From Ensifer sesbaniae (GTDB lineage Bacteria > Pseudomonadota > Alphaproteobacteria > Rhizobiales > Rhizobiaceae): 64,000 nt of DNA. The notes beneath the pieces were generated by a model. The model ran no database searches, had not been told where the DNA came from, and worked only from the letters and a program-made list of their open reading frames with translations. Below are positions 63,447 to 64,000 of this stretch, one piece after another. How positions within the stretch are numbered: position 1 is the stretch's first letter; every line of letters starts with the position of its first letter. Both the position numbers and the translations under genes were made by a program. Location: contig NZ_JABEKU010000001.1 of the NCBI RefSeq assembly GCF_013283665.1, positions 1,178,001 to 1,242,000 on the forward strand. Reading direction: 5' to 3'.

Positions 63447-64000
63447 TCACAGTGGCTTGGTGGTCAGAAGCTGATTCATTGCGCGACGGGCGATAGCGGA
63501 AAATACGCTTGGATCGGAGCCGGCGACGCGCGCGGCCAGCATGGCGCCGTGGACCGAGGCAATCAAGGAGTCGGCCGCCACTGCCGATCCATGTTCAGCC
63601 CTAAGCACGCCTTTGGCGACGCCGTCGTCGATCACTGCGCGGAGCCAGCCGGCGAGATCGGCGAAATGGCCACGCACCTGCTGAACGACGATTTCCGGCA
63701 ATGACGGGATCTCGGAGGCGAGCAACGCGCCGATACAGAACGGCATGTCCTGCCGGCGAATGCAGTCCTCCCAAAAGCCGATATAGGCGTCAAGCCGCGC
63801 CGCCGGATCGGCGACAGCCGCCAGCAGCCCTTCGACGTGGCGGCGATTGTTCTTGCGGTAACGCGCAAGCACCGCCGCCGCCAGATCCGCCTTGGTCGCG
63901 AAGTGATGATGGATCGTTGCTTTGCCAACCCCCACTTCGGGCGCAATGTCCGCATAGCTGAATGCGTTGTAGCCCCTCGACACCATCAGGCGTTCCGCGA
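63447..64000 (-). CDS. TetR-family regulator, N-terminus beyond the window
   Basis: At least 184 residues of a TetR regulator; the first codons lie past 64000, since the frame continues to the edge (ERLMVSRGYNAFSYADIA). An internal ATG at 63986 exists but would cut into the first helix. The helix-turn-helix is YADIAPEVGVGKATIHHHFA followed by TKADLAAAVL. The C-terminal part has CIGALLASEIPSLPEIVVQQ, typical of TetR_C_11-like domains with a Cys near CIGALLA. It probably controls the membrane-protein gene downstream. Confidence 0.88.
   Translation of the reverse strand, partial: AERLMVSRGYNAFSYADIAPEVGVGKATIHHHFATKADLAAAVLARYRKNNRRHVEGLLAAVADPAARLDAYIGFWEDCIRRQDMPFCIGALLASEIPSLPEIVVQQVRGHFADLAGWLRAVIDDGVAKGVLRAEHGSAVAADSLIASVHGAMLAARVAGSDPSVFSAIARRAMNQLLTTKPL

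Overview
This is a GC-rich chromosomal segment from an alphaproteobacterium of the Rhizobiales, most likely Sinorhizobium/Ensifer. The evidence is the betI-betC-betB-betA order (BetC, choline sulfatase, inside the bet operon is a Sinorhizobium hallmark), a cysH-cysD-cysN operon with an APS-type reductase, pyruvate phosphate dikinase, a rhizobial-type L-asparaginase, and several interspersed palindromic elements of the kinds known from rhizobial genomes. No phage, transposase, CRISPR array or rRNA was seen.

Layout. 1-10.8 kb: a conserved housekeeping block with the tail of a membrane protein, a HAD phosphatase and mutY (minus strand), then DUF721, a DsbA-like lipoprotein, a DUF559 nuclease-like protein, smc and ppdK (plus strand). 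10.9-19.4 kb: small lipoproteins, a DUF1499 membrane protein, a frameshifted DCC-family gene beside a metallo-beta-lactamase and a cupin, tRNA-Gln(UUG), a poorly conserved AT-richer stretch, a DUF1508 gene, tRNA-Pro(CGG) and several very short genes. 19.4-29.9 kb: sulfate assimilation (cysHDN) and choline-O-sulfate to glycine betaine conversion (betICBA), separated by two small envelope genes. 30-36.7 kb: an HdeD-like protein, a TetR-controlled pair of membrane genes, an EAL-CBS-GGDEF protein behind a PHO-box-like sequence, and a TetR / orphan choline-binding protein / alpha-beta hydrolase cluster. 36.7-46.5 kb: a quinone oxidoreductase ending in a 26-bp tandem repeat, a 23-codon ORF with its own terminator, DUF3750, L-asparaginase, a divergent DeoR/DUF4406 pair, a DUF4198 protein with a Zur-like box, glutathione S-transferases, a bestrophin and a LysR regulator. 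46.8-64 kb: a PAS-GAF-GGDEF-EAL protein, L,D-transpeptidase, ohrR/ohr, a HerA-like ATPase, an aldo-keto reductase/MFS/LysR cluster, tam with a haloacid dehalogenase, a tyrosine phosphatase, a DUF1275 protein, a zinc alcohol dehydrogenase with a GNAT, a branched-chain aminotransferase and a truncated TetR.

How it fits together. BetC releases sulfate and choline. Choline is oxidised by BetA and BetB to the osmoprotectant glycine betaine, and sulfate can be assimilated by CysDN/CysH, so the 19-30 kb region couples sulfur and quaternary-amine use. The second choline-related locus (34.2-36.7 kb) has a binding protein with the choline aromatic-cage residues but no transporter genes. It is the best candidate here for an undescribed function. 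Much of the remaining interest is regulatory: about ten palindromic operators sit next to identifiable regulators or at plausible promoter positions.
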